Below are positions 44,728 to 53,183 of a stretch of DNA of 64,000 nt, in pieces. The stretch lies in NCBI GenBank assembly GCA_963664605.1, contig OY761536.1, positions 2,418,001 through 2,482,000 of the forward strand. The letters run 5' to 3'. The notes below the pieces were generated by a model, which worked only from the letters and a program-made list of their open reading frames with translations, did no database searches and was not told the DNA's origin. Each line of letters begins with the position of its first letter. Position 1 is the first letter of the stretch. The DNA comes from JAHOYW01 sp963664605. GTDB lineage: Bacteria > Verrucomicrobiota > Lentisphaeria > Victivallales > Victivallaceae. Both the position numbers and the translations under genes were made by a program.

Positions 44728-46149
44728 ATGAAAAATATTTCTAAAGCAGTTGAAACCGCTAAAGAATACCTTGCTGTCGATAATCCGGCTGAAACCGCTT
44801 CTTTATTGGAAAAACTTAATCGTTTTGATGGAGATTTCGATGTAGTTATTGAAAGAATCAAACCTCACCCTTGCGAAAATCCAGCGACAGGCCTTCTCAA
44901 GCAAATTCCTTTTCAACATGCTGAATTTGCCGCTAAATATCCATGGGCACGTATGTCATGCTGTGTACCGGAAAGATATGATTCTACAAAAAAATATGGT
45001 CTGCTTATCTTTTTACATGGCGGTGGATGCGGGAAGGAAAACATCTCTCCTGAACGCTATCTGTTCGACAAAGCAACCGGACTTGGTGATGTATTTATGA
45101 ATTGCGGCAGAATCGTCTGTCTTCCCTCGGCGCCTCCAAATATGAAAAGTTTCGCGCGTTGGAACCTTCCTGAAGTTGATGATTATATTGCATCTGTAAT
45201 AGAGGAATTAAGTTTAAATTACAACATAGACCCAAATAATATAGTGCTAGCTGGTCATTCCATGGGCGGGATGGGAGCAAATCATCTGGCACAGCGTTTT
45301 TCTGATCGCTTTGCTAGTATATTCAGTTCTGCTAGTAACTGGGATATTGCTTATTGGCCGTCGCTGGTCGGAACTACTTACTGGGCAGCGCAAGGCAGAA
45401 ACGATGCGACTATGTTCCGGCGGCGACACGGCACTGATATTGAATTTATGCGCTTAGCAAAATTGCGTCTTGAACAGGCCGGAGTTATCAATCGGTGTGT
45501 AGAACATCAGGGACGACATCATTCTGGTCAAATGAGGAGATTTTTAAAAGAATGGTTATACTGGTGCGATCAGGAAAATATTCGACGCAATCCATGTTAT
45601 GATCATGTTGTCGCGGTTACACCCCGTGGATTGACGCCATGGACCGATTTCAGACGACATAAAACCCCGCTGGCCGCATGTCAAAATCACATTGATTTCC
45701 ATGAAATACCGGATTCGCCACATTGTCGTTGGGTTACTATTAACGATGTCGGCGAAGAAACAATTACTTATGATATGGCAGTAATGTCTGACTGTAAAGA
45801 TGAAGTAGAGCAGGAATGGAATGATTTTTCTCTCTCCTTGAAACGCAAGCATCTTAATGGCGGAGTTGTTGAAGCGTTTATCGAAAATGACAATGTCATT
45901 GAAGTAACACCAGTTAACGTTAAAAAATTTACGCTGTGGCTCAATTCTGAAATGGTCGATCTTGACAATTTCAGAGTGATAGTACAGGGAAAAGAGATGT
46001 TCAACGGCAGTGCAACGCCAAAACTCGGCACTATGTTGGAGTCATATAAACGGCGGCGTGATTGGGGGATGTTGTATTCGGTGAAACTGACTTTTGAAGA
46101 TACTGATGATTCCTGGAAAACAAAAGATCAGTTGAAAATTAAGAATTAA
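44728..46149 (+). CDS. Alpha/beta-hydrolase esterase
   Basis: This is a 473-aa protein of the polyhydroxybutyrate-depolymerase/esterase-like alpha/beta hydrolases. KYGLLIFLHGGGCGKE is the oxyanion-hole region; Ser178 in VLAGHSMGGMG is the nucleophile. EHQGRHHSGQMRRF near 255 probably supplies the catalytic His. No signal peptide is seen. The C-terminal ~150 residues form an extra beta-rich domain (YDHVVAVTPRGLTPWTDFRR onwards). It likely removes acetyl or feruloyl-type esters from a sugar; substrate is not known. It is transcribed from module B. Confidence 0.85.
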   Translation: MKNISKAVETAKEYLAVDNPAETASLLEKLNRFDGDFDVVIERIKPHPCENPATGLLKQIPFQHAEFAAKYPWARMSCCVPERYDSTKKYGLLIFLHGGGCGKENISPERYLFDKATGLGDVFMNCGRIVCLPSAPPNMKSFARWNLPEVDDYIASVIEELSLNYNIDPNNIVLAGHSMGGMGANHLAQRFSDRFASIFSSASNWDIAYWPSLVGTTYWAAQGRNDATMFRRRHGTDIEFMRLAKLRLEQAGVINRCVEHQGRHHSGQMRRFLKEWLYWCDQENIRRNPCYDHVVAVTPRGLTPWTDFRRHKTPLAACQNHIDFHEIPDSPHCRWVTINDVGEETITYDMAVMSDCKDEVEQEWNDFSLSLKRKHLNGGVVEAFIENDNVIEVTPVNVKKFTLWLNSEMVDLDNFRVIVQGKEMFNGSATPKLGTMLESYKRRRDWGMLYSVKLTFEDTDDSWKTKDQLKIKN

Positions 46150-46222
46150 GGTTGCTTGGAAATTTATAAAACAGAGACTTACCCTTAGGAAAATTATTTT
46201 TGATTTTTTTGGCTGTTCTCTA

Positions 46223-46257
46223 TTGACAAAACCGTCAAATTGGTATACAATGGTATA
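46223..46257 (+). promoter_or_regulatory. Promoter/operator module of the second GntR gene (copy C)
   Basis: TTGACA (46223-46228), 17 bp, TACAAT (46246-46251), with TGGTATA at 46241-46247 and 46251-46257. A leader of about 150 bases separates it from the GntR start at 46413. Near-identity to copy B shows they arose by duplication. Confidence 0.72.
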
Positions 46258-46412
46258 TATAGTTTAGCTTAAGCTGAGTTAAAGTCCGTGAGTTATCAAG
46301 AACGCTTTTAAAAAAAGCTTAATAAAACAGACTTTTTAAGTGAAACACCCCGGAAGAACGAGGTATTGAACCACAAACTAATAAGCAAAAGGTTCATTGT
46401 GGAGATTTTTAA

Positions 46413-47474
46413 ATGAATATACATATACCGGAATACATGAAAATCAGGCAATATTTGGTAAATGTGGTTACCAGAGCTAACGGCAAAGTGGTAAAAGTAC
46501 TGCCTGAACGTAAGATGTGTGAAAGATTTGGGGTTTCTCGTGGAACAGTCCGGAAAGCATTGTCAGATTTGGTGTCAGAAGGTTTTTTGATCTCAAAGCA
46601 AGGAATGGGAACATTCATAAATCCTGAACGTGTTCAAAAAGATAAACAAGAAAAAGCTATTAAAGTCGGCATCATTCTTTCAACTGGAATGTTGGTTAAC
46701 ATCACTCCTCTGTATCAGGATTGCCTGCGTGGAGCTATGAACATATTTGCCAAGCGAAACATTATAGTTCAATTTTTAAACTTCGCATATAGCGAACCTG
46801 AGAAAATATTCCAGGAGATTATCAACTTTAATCTTGACGCGTTCCTCTGGTTCTTTCCTTCTAAAACAAATTATGACGCGATACAATATCTGTACGAAAA
46901 AAACGTCATTCTGTTCATCGCCTCAAGACATATACTCCCTGAATGGAAATACACCGTTACTGATGGTTATCTGTCCACTATGCTGGAGGAGGTCGAGTAC
47001 CTGATTGACCATGCAGGTGCAAATGTCGCATACGTTGGTCGTGACGACTCGAATCCGGAATGCCTGCATTTCTACAATGAATTCGAGAAAGTCTTTATCA
47101 AGCGCGGCTTAAAGCGGGATCCCGAATTGACATTCCCAAATTGCGGAGATCAATCGGAACTTAACCAGCGGCTTAAAAGCAATCCCCCCGAAGCTCTTTA
47201 TTCCCAGGGGGCGTATTTGCCAGAAGTCGTTAATGTGCTTACGGAAAACATTAATAATTTACCTTCAGGTTTTGAACTATTGTGTTGCGACAGCCCCATA
47301 CTTACTCCTTTGGCGGGAAAAATTGACATTCGCCGGATTTTCAATAAGAATAATCTTAACTTAGGAAAAATGGCTGCACGGGCTTTAGCCGACAATCTTA
47401 AAAAGAGCAATAAAAAGGCACTACATATTGACACTCCATCGAAAATTAAATTTATACACGCAGAACTGGAATAA
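46413..47474 (+). CDS. GntR-type regulator with LacI-like sensor domain (cassette 2)
   Basis: This is a 353-aa paralogue of the regulator at 37927. Winged helix: YMKIRQYLVNVVTRANGK, LPERKMCERFGVSRGTVRKA, LVSEGFLISKQGMGTFINPE. Effector domain: KVGIILSTGMLVNITPLYQD, FLWFFPSKTNYDAIQYLYEK. The DNA-binding parts are close to those of the first copy while the sensor parts differ more, so the two may share operators but answer to different ligands. It heads cassette 2. Confidence 0.9.
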   Translation: MNIHIPEYMKIRQYLVNVVTRANGKVVKVLPERKMCERFGVSRGTVRKALSDLVSEGFLISKQGMGTFINPERVQKDKQEKAIKVGIILSTGMLVNITPLYQDCLRGAMNIFAKRNIIVQFLNFAYSEPEKIFQEIINFNLDAFLWFFPSKTNYDAIQYLYEKNVILFIASRHILPEWKYTVTDGYLSTMLEEVEYLIDHAGANVAYVGRDDSNPECLHFYNEFEKVFIKRGLKRDPELTFPNCGDQSELNQRLKSNPPEALYSQGAYLPEVVNVLTENINNLPSGFELLCCDSPILTPLAGKIDIRRIFNKNNLNLGKMAARALADNLKKSNKKALHIDTPSKIKFIHAELE

Positions 47475-47647
47475 AAAGTAATTGTTCATTTATATGATTA
47501 ATAACCCCTTTCAGAGGGATAAAATTTAAAATTAACAAAAAAAATGAGGATAAAATATAAAATAAAATTATTCTTTTTCAATAGGCAATATTTTTAAGGG
47601 CTCAACCCCAATCAATCCTCATCAACCCCCATAAGGAGAAGGTTAAA

Positions 47648-48367
47648 ATGGAAAACAGAAAAGAAAGAATGAACGCAGTCATCGGAAAACTCAAAGTTTT
47701 CACCCTTATTGAACTCCTCGTCGTGATCGCGATCATCGCAATCCTCGCGTCAATGCTGCTGCCGGCACTGAACAAAGCCAGAGATAAGGCGAAGGCGATA
47801 GCCTGCGTGAATCAGCTCAAACAGATCGGCACCGCGTCGCTTATGTACGTGGAAGACAATGACGGTATTGTAATGCCTTACAAGCTAGAATACGGCGTCA
47901 ACGACAAATATTGGTATAGAAACTTCATTCCGCCATATTTTAACAAACCCGACCCGACATTATGGTTGAAAAATCTTGAATGCCCGGCTGATACAGGAGT
48001 ATGGATGAGAAACGGCAGTTCATCTTCAGACGAACCATCTTATGGCTGGAATATCAGAATCGGACTTAATGCCGGAAGCGGACTTACTTCCGACTATATT
48101 TTTAAAATGTCAAAAGTAAAAAACCCGAGCGGTAAAGTTGCCGCGGGAGATTCATGGCACAGGGACGAAGGAAGTGCATCCGCTCCTTTTTATCGTCAGT
48201 ATAATAACAGTGCGGGCGACGATTATGCCGGGTTCAACTATCAGCGGCATAACGGTAACGGCAATGTATTGTGGGTTGACGGGCATGCCTCATCGGAAAA
48301 CACAGGTAATCTCATGGTGATAAATCTTTATGCCAACCGCTATAAATACTGGTACTTAGATAGATAA
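47648..48367 (+). CDS. Prepilin-type / H-X9-DG domain protein of cassette 2
   Basis: This is a 239-aa pseudopilin with the same leader as 39011, the core FTLIELLVVIAIIAILAS, and H-X9-DG as HNGNGNVLWVDG. NFIPPYFNKPDPTLWLKNLE is almost the same as in cassette 1. It is followed after 25 bp by the CBM9/barrel gene instead of the repeat-protein gene, so gene order changed between the cassettes. The 47475-47647 gap upstream shows no gene. Confidence 0.9.
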   Translation: MENRKERMNAVIGKLKVFTLIELLVVIAIIAILASMLLPALNKARDKAKAIACVNQLKQIGTASLMYVEDNDGIVMPYKLEYGVNDKYWYRNFIPPYFNKPDPTLWLKNLECPADTGVWMRNGSSSSDEPSYGWNIRIGLNAGSGLTSDYIFKMSKVKNPSGKVAAGDSWHRDEGSASAPFYRQYNNSAGDDYAGFNYQRHNGNGNVLWVDGHASSENTGNLMVINLYANRYKYWYLDR

Positions 48368-48392
48368 TTAAAACAATCAAGGTCATGATGAT

Positions 48393-51300
48393 ATGAATAT
48401 CACGAAACACTTCTTTCTGGCAATCGTTTTGCTTGCCGTTGGCATAATAGCGACGGCGGCAAAGCCGCCAAAAGCAGAAGCGTTGAAAATCGATCAACCG
48501 CCAGTATTTGACGGCTTGCTAAACGAAACTTTCTGGAAACAAGCCAAACCGCTTGATAAATTCTTCAAGTATTCTAAAGACAAGGATAAAAACGGCCAGT
48601 TGCTTGACGGCACCATCGTCAAACTGGCCTATGACTCGACCTGGCTCTATATCGGCATAGAATGCGAAAACCAGCTGCAGGAATTAATCCTCTCCCCCAA
48701 CACTGTCAAGCATGATGGTCAGGTTCACCGGGACGAATCAGTCGAAATATTCCTGGATCCCGGTACCAAAGGTAAGCTATACTATCATTTTAGCTTAAGC
48801 TGTTTCAATATTAAGGCCGAACAGCGTGTCAGAAACGGTTCCCGAGAACGTGTGAGCTGGAACCAGCCATGGCGGACAGCGACTAAAATCACCCCAAAAG
48901 GCTGGACTGCAGAAATCGCAGTTCCGCTGTACCTGGTGCTTTCCTACGGCGATTTCAAAAAAATGCGATTCAACATTATCCGCAACCGGCGCTGTCCGTT
49001 CAAGGACGCGCAACAAGTGGTCACCCACGAAACAATAGAAAGCAGTAGTTGGTCGCCGGTGATCAAATCATTCCATGAACCGAGTTCGTTCGGATATCTC
49101 GCCCCACTGACACCAGGTCAGGTTAAAGTTCCGTTTATGGTGTCGCTGGAAAAAATAACCGTCCTGCCATACGCAGGTGATGATGGCAAAATCAGTTACG
49201 GAATTGAGGCGGAAATCAAAGGCGCGAACTTTAAAAACGGAGAAATTAAAATCATTGTCGCCGATACTCCAGCCGGCAGAGAAAGGCGTCAAATCACCAA
49301 CAGCTTCCAAGTCAAAGGCACCAAATCGCAAAAAATCTCCATCCGGGTACCTGTGAATACCTTGGCGGAACGAAAAATTGATGTCCTGGCTGCCATGCCT
49401 TCCGGCGAAGAAATTCAGCGTGTAAGCATCACTAATCCACCCGAACTGCAAATTATGGACGCCTGGCTCGACCGCAACTACTATACGACGGAAAAAACAG
49501 CTTCCGCGACCGTGATCATCGGCATGCCTCCTGCAAGTTTGAAAGACATGACGACCTTAGTTCAAATCGATGGTCGAATCGTTGCACAGTCTCCGGCCTG
49601 TCCGGAAACAGCTATTCCATTTTCGGTCGCAGAGCTAAAAAATGGCACGACGAAAGTAAAAATTCAACTCCGTTTGAAGTCTGACAAACCATTTTTCTCA
49701 CGTGAACTCAACTTGGAAAAACTCCCGTCAAAACCGGGCCGCGAATGGAAAATCAATCAGCGTGATCGGGTCGTGATGCACGACGGCAAACCGTTCTTTC
49801 CTATGGGGCCGGTTATGTCAAGCGTTTACCCCGATGATGAAGGCGCTTTTAAATATCTGCAAGACAATGGATTTAACACCTTCTTCCATTGGATGCACAA
49901 CGAAGTGCCCGAAGCTGAGAAATATTTGGAATTATGCAATAAATACGACCTGAAGGCGATTTTTAGGCTTGAAGGTTTCGGCTGGGCAAGATACAAAGAC
50001 GCGAATCTTGTTTTGCCGGGCAAATACCTGAATGCCAAAGAGGCGCGGAGCCTAAACAATAATTTTCGCCGCGGCTCTGTAGGTATTCGAGCTGCTATGA
50101 TGTTCGCCCGTTCCGGGTCCAGAAAACAACGCGGCGAGATTTTCTGTGAATATTACCATAAGATGCTTCCGAACACTGTTGCGATGGTTAATCGTGCCAA
50201 GACAAATTCCGCGTTACTAGGTTACAACTCATTTGACGAACCCTGTGACGACCGTTTTTTCGACATCACCACCCCTTTGCTGGACCTCTATAAAACCGTC
50301 CGTAAAAATGATAGGTATCATCCGGTAATGCTGCTCTATTCCAGCCATATCCCCATAGGCGACAAATACGTAGCCCCCTGCGATATTTTGTCTACCGACC
50401 CTTACTGGGTTCCCGATGGGGATCAAAGCAAAGGCCTACGGGGCAGCGTTAATTTTGTTTCCAAGATCGTGGCGCTCAACGACGCTCGGGCGAAAAAATT
50501 TCGCAAGGCGGTCTGGATCATGCCGATGGCGTTTAACTGGAGCGGGACACGCAAACGCGGCATTTCCGCTGCCGAACAGAATTGTCAAAGTTTTCTGGCA
50601 GTGATCCACGGCGCGCGGGGGCTGTTCTGGTTTAGCTATCCAATGCCGGCATCTGCGACCTCGAACCTTCGCGAGACCGTTAAGAAGCTCAAGATAATCA
50701 TTCCATCCGTCCTTAACCGGAAGCCGCAGCAGAGTATTGGCTATTCAAGTCGTTCGCAAGCGGGCAAAGATGTACGCCGGATAGAGTTAGACCCGCACAA
50801 AAATATCTTTCCAGACGTTCAGGCAAAAGTGTTCCGCGACCCGGAGGACGATGCTTTGATTCTGGTCGCCGCCAACAGTTGCCGTTTCCCGGTTGCCGTG
50901 AAAATAAAGGTAAAAGGCATCAACAATCGCACAGTAACAAAAATGCTGACCGGGCAATCCCTGCCGGTAAATAGCGAACGGTTTTCTGAGAAATTGGAAC
51001 CCTTCGCGGTGCGGGCATATAAACTGGGAAAATTGTCGACTCGCTGTGCATATATCGACATCGAAACGACACGACCAGCTAAAATTCCGCCCTTGGCTAA
51101 AAGCCTCAAGGACAATTACCAAAAGGGCAAACGCAACTTGTTGCCGAATCCGAGTTTTGAAGAGACTACCGTTGCCAACATGCCGGACTATTATTTTGGG
51201 AATATTGAGATTGCTCCGGCGACAAAGGCCAAATTCGGAGAAAAATGTGTAAAAATCACTAATCCAAAACCTAGTTCGGACTCCAGTGCCGGCTTGTACG

Positions 51301-51587
51301 GCCAGATTGACTTGGGTTGGTTCGCACCGCGGCTGGAAGCCGGCGCTCCATGTGTATTTTCATTTTATGGCAAGGGAGAAAAAGATAGTCAATTATCGGT
51401 TAAGGGAGATAAGTGGCACACCATTAAGCTTACTCCAGAATGGCAACTTTACAGCGTGACATTAACCGCCCCCAAACACAATGCAAATATTAGAATTCAA
51501 ATTCGCACCAGCCGGTCTACTAAACATGCCTGGTTGGACGGCTTGCAGTTTGAAGTCGGAGACGCTCCAACCGCGTTTCAAGACTAA
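48393..51587 (+). CDS. Secreted CBM9-like plus TIM-barrel-like protein (cassette 2)
   Basis: This is a 1064-aa paralogue of 41069. Signal peptide MNITKHFFLAIVLLAVGIIA; CBM9-like domain (PPVFDGLLNETFWKQAKPL, LAYDSTWLYIGIEC, DESVEIFLDPG, GWTAEIAVPLYL). The barrel part (about 455-790) has NSFDEPCDDRFF (near 614) and STDPYWVPDGDQSKG at positions matching the first copy. NLLPNPSFEETTVANMPDYY starts the C-terminal CBM4/9-like module. Conservation of the D-E-P and S/T-D-P-Y-W segments between diverged copies points to catalytic or binding residues. Codons are more G+C-rich than in the first copy, which suggests separate histories. Confidence 0.82.
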   Translation: MNITKHFFLAIVLLAVGIIATAAKPPKAEALKIDQPPVFDGLLNETFWKQAKPLDKFFKYSKDKDKNGQLLDGTIVKLAYDSTWLYIGIECENQLQELILSPNTVKHDGQVHRDESVEIFLDPGTKGKLYYHFSLSCFNIKAEQRVRNGSRERVSWNQPWRTATKITPKGWTAEIAVPLYLVLSYGDFKKMRFNIIRNRRCPFKDAQQVVTHETIESSSWSPVIKSFHEPSSFGYLAPLTPGQVKVPFMVSLEKITVLPYAGDDGKISYGIEAEIKGANFKNGEIKIIVADTPAGRERRQITNSFQVKGTKSQKISIRVPVNTLAERKIDVLAAMPSGEEIQRVSITNPPELQIMDAWLDRNYYTTEKTASATVIIGMPPASLKDMTTLVQIDGRIVAQSPACPETAIPFSVAELKNGTTKVKIQLRLKSDKPFFSRELNLEKLPSKPGREWKINQRDRVVMHDGKPFFPMGPVMSSVYPDDEGAFKYLQDNGFNTFFHWMHNEVPEAEKYLELCNKYDLKAIFRLEGFGWARYKDANLVLPGKYLNAKEARSLNNNFRRGSVGIRAAMMFARSGSRKQRGEIFCEYYHKMLPNTVAMVNRAKTNSALLGYNSFDEPCDDRFFDITTPLLDLYKTVRKNDRYHPVMLLYSSHIPIGDKYVAPCDILSTDPYWVPDGDQSKGLRGSVNFVSKIVALNDARAKKFRKAVWIMPMAFNWSGTRKRGISAAEQNCQSFLAVIHGARGLFWFSYPMPASATSNLRETVKKLKIIIPSVLNRKPQQSIGYSSRSQAGKDVRRIELDPHKNIFPDVQAKVFRDPEDDALILVAANSCRFPVAVKIKVKGINNRTVTKMLTGQSLPVNSERFSEKLEPFAVRAYKLGKLSTRCAYIDIETTRPAKIPPLAKSLKDNYQKGKRNLLPNPSFEETTVANMPDYYFGNIEIAPATKAKFGEKCVKITNPKPSSDSSAGLYGQIDLGWFAPRLEAGAPCVFSFYGKGEKDSQLSVKGDKWHTIKLTPEWQLYSVTLTAPKHNANIRIQIRTSRSTKHAWLDGLQFEVGDAPTAFQD

Positions 51588-51606
51588 CCATAAATAGGAG
51601 TTTACA

Positions 51607-52890
51607 ATGCAGAAATTAAAGAAAATATTGGTGATATTGGGACTGTTTTGCAGTGTTATCGCTAGTGCCGCTATCACTTTTGACCAAGAAAAAAACACCA
51701 TTAAAATCGTTGATTATCCCTTGGACGCGCCATGTACGCTTGAACGCCTTTGGCAAGTTGACAAATCGTTCGAATGGAATAAAATATCCTACGACGCGAC
51801 TAAAGACGTCTACACCGTTAATTGCGATTTAATCATTGGTGCTAATGACGGAACAGAAACCTGTTTGGTCGTTGGCTCGAAGGAAAAGCCCGCGACTACC
51901 TTAATCATGAACGGCGATTTGACCGTTTATCCGTATTGGGTGAAAGGTGAAAATTCCGGGCGCTGGTACCGGGCGGAAAAAAAAGCAAATCGTTTGCGTC
52001 TTGGGCGACCGGATGACGCCAATATTAAACCCACACTCAAATTCGCTAATGACAAAATCCTCAATATCGGATTGCGGCAACACCACGGTGGGCAACTAGA
52101 GATGTACAATACCTTGTTAACATCCACCAGTGGCAAGTTTTCAGCGTCTGCCCAGGGATTTGATTTGATGATTATGAAAAATAGCCGCGTTTCCAATGTT
52201 AAAGGGCTGATGTTCTACGGAATCTGCGGTTCCTGGGGGAAATATGTAAAAACTGAGATTTACTCATGCGTATTCGACAATTTTGACGAATTCGTCCCCG
52301 GCGGGGCGATCTATGACAACTGTGTCTTTTCCAACTCGAAAATCGCCTGCTATGACTACGGCAGATTGGAAGCTACATACAACAATTGTGTATTCAAAGA
52401 CAACCAAAAGAATTTTATGGCTCGTTTTCAGGGGCGCCCCGGCAAAAATGCTGAGCAAAATAAATTAGCGGTAATTTGTACCGACTGCATAATTGAGCCT
52501 GGCAAACAGCCGGATTCCTTCTCCTTGGATAAAGGACGTAAATTTAAACCAGATTGGATTAACCCCAGCTTAATGATTCGCAACACAGTAGTCGTTAAAG
52601 TTACTGACCACCAGGGCAAGCCGCTGCGCGAAGCGGTGATTAAGGTAAAAGAGGACTCAAGCCTCCTGCAGGGCAAAACCATAAAATGTAAAACCGACGA
52701 CCGGGGTATGACTCCGCCAAACGGCGATGGAGCGATTGTTCTGACAAAAACAAAAACCCAAATAACAAGCGGTCAACCAAAAATCATTGATTATACTTAC
52801 ACCATCACCGCAACCGCTAACGGGAAAAACGCCGTAATCAAAAATTTTTCCCCCGACACACCACAAAAAAAGATTTCTCTAAAATTATAA
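51607..52890 (+). CDS. Secreted beta-helix-like repeat protein (cassette 2)
   Basis: This is a 427-aa paralogue of 39694: signal peptide (MQKLKKILVILGLFCSVIAS), then NTIKIVDYPLDAPCTLERLW, IGANDGTETCLVVGS, YWVKGENSGRWYR and beta-helix-like steps (MYNTLLTSTSG, SCVFDNFDEFV, NCVFSNSKIAC, NCVFKDNQKNFM). The C-terminal regulatory-like sandwich is VVVKVTDHQGKPLREAVIKV onward. It ends cassette 2. The neighbour relationship with the CBM9/barrel gene is kept although the order is reversed, which suggests the two products work together outside the cell. Confidence 0.8.
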   Translation: MQKLKKILVILGLFCSVIASAAITFDQEKNTIKIVDYPLDAPCTLERLWQVDKSFEWNKISYDATKDVYTVNCDLIIGANDGTETCLVVGSKEKPATTLIMNGDLTVYPYWVKGENSGRWYRAEKKANRLRLGRPDDANIKPTLKFANDKILNIGLRQHHGGQLEMYNTLLTSTSGKFSASAQGFDLMIMKNSRVSNVKGLMFYGICGSWGKYVKTEIYSCVFDNFDEFVPGGAIYDNCVFSNSKIACYDYGRLEATYNNCVFKDNQKNFMARFQGRPGKNAEQNKLAVICTDCIIEPGKQPDSFSLDKGRKFKPDWINPSLMIRNTVVVKVTDHQGKPLREAVIKVKEDSSLLQGKTIKCKTDDRGMTPPNGDGAIVLTKTKTQITSGQPKIIDYTYTITATANGKNAVIKNFSPDTPQKKISLKL

Positions 52891-52974
52891 ATCCATTTAG
52901 ATTTTTGCTTAAATAGGAATTATTCTTAACCAAAAACAAAGTGAAATAAATAATAAATCAAGGAATTGAAAATA

Positions 52975-53179
52975 GAAAAATTTCGTATTGCTATCGCAGC
53001 TATCGAACCAAGAGCTTGTTTTCACGAAGTATTGCTGTTCTCCGCTGAGCAAGATGCTTGGGAGCTGGCTGCGGTGCACGATAACCATTCCGGCCGGCTC
53101 GACTCCCTGGAGCCGCGAACTGGCCTATGACGCAACCTGGCTCTATATCGGCCTGGAATCCGAGAAATTTGAAGATTAA
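52975..53179 (+). pseudogene. Internally deleted remnant of a third CBM9/barrel gene
   Basis: One frame reads DAWELAAVHDNHSGRLDSLE and, after a shift, LAYDATWLYIGLESE followed directly by KFED and a stop. LAYDSTWLYIGIECE occurs near residue 80 of the 1064-aa protein, and EFED is the very last part of the 1061-aa protein. About 3 kb between these points is missing. The sequence after the stop equals that after the 41069 gene. The 52891-52974 gap shows nothing else. Confidence 0.7.
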
Positions 53180-53183
53180 TAAT

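Noticed and set aside
53127..53183. Longer start for the 53184 glycosidase candidate
   Set aside because: The added 19 residues come from another frame of the CBM9/barrel remnant; ATG 53184 lies right after the remnant stop, as in the parallel junction at 44259.
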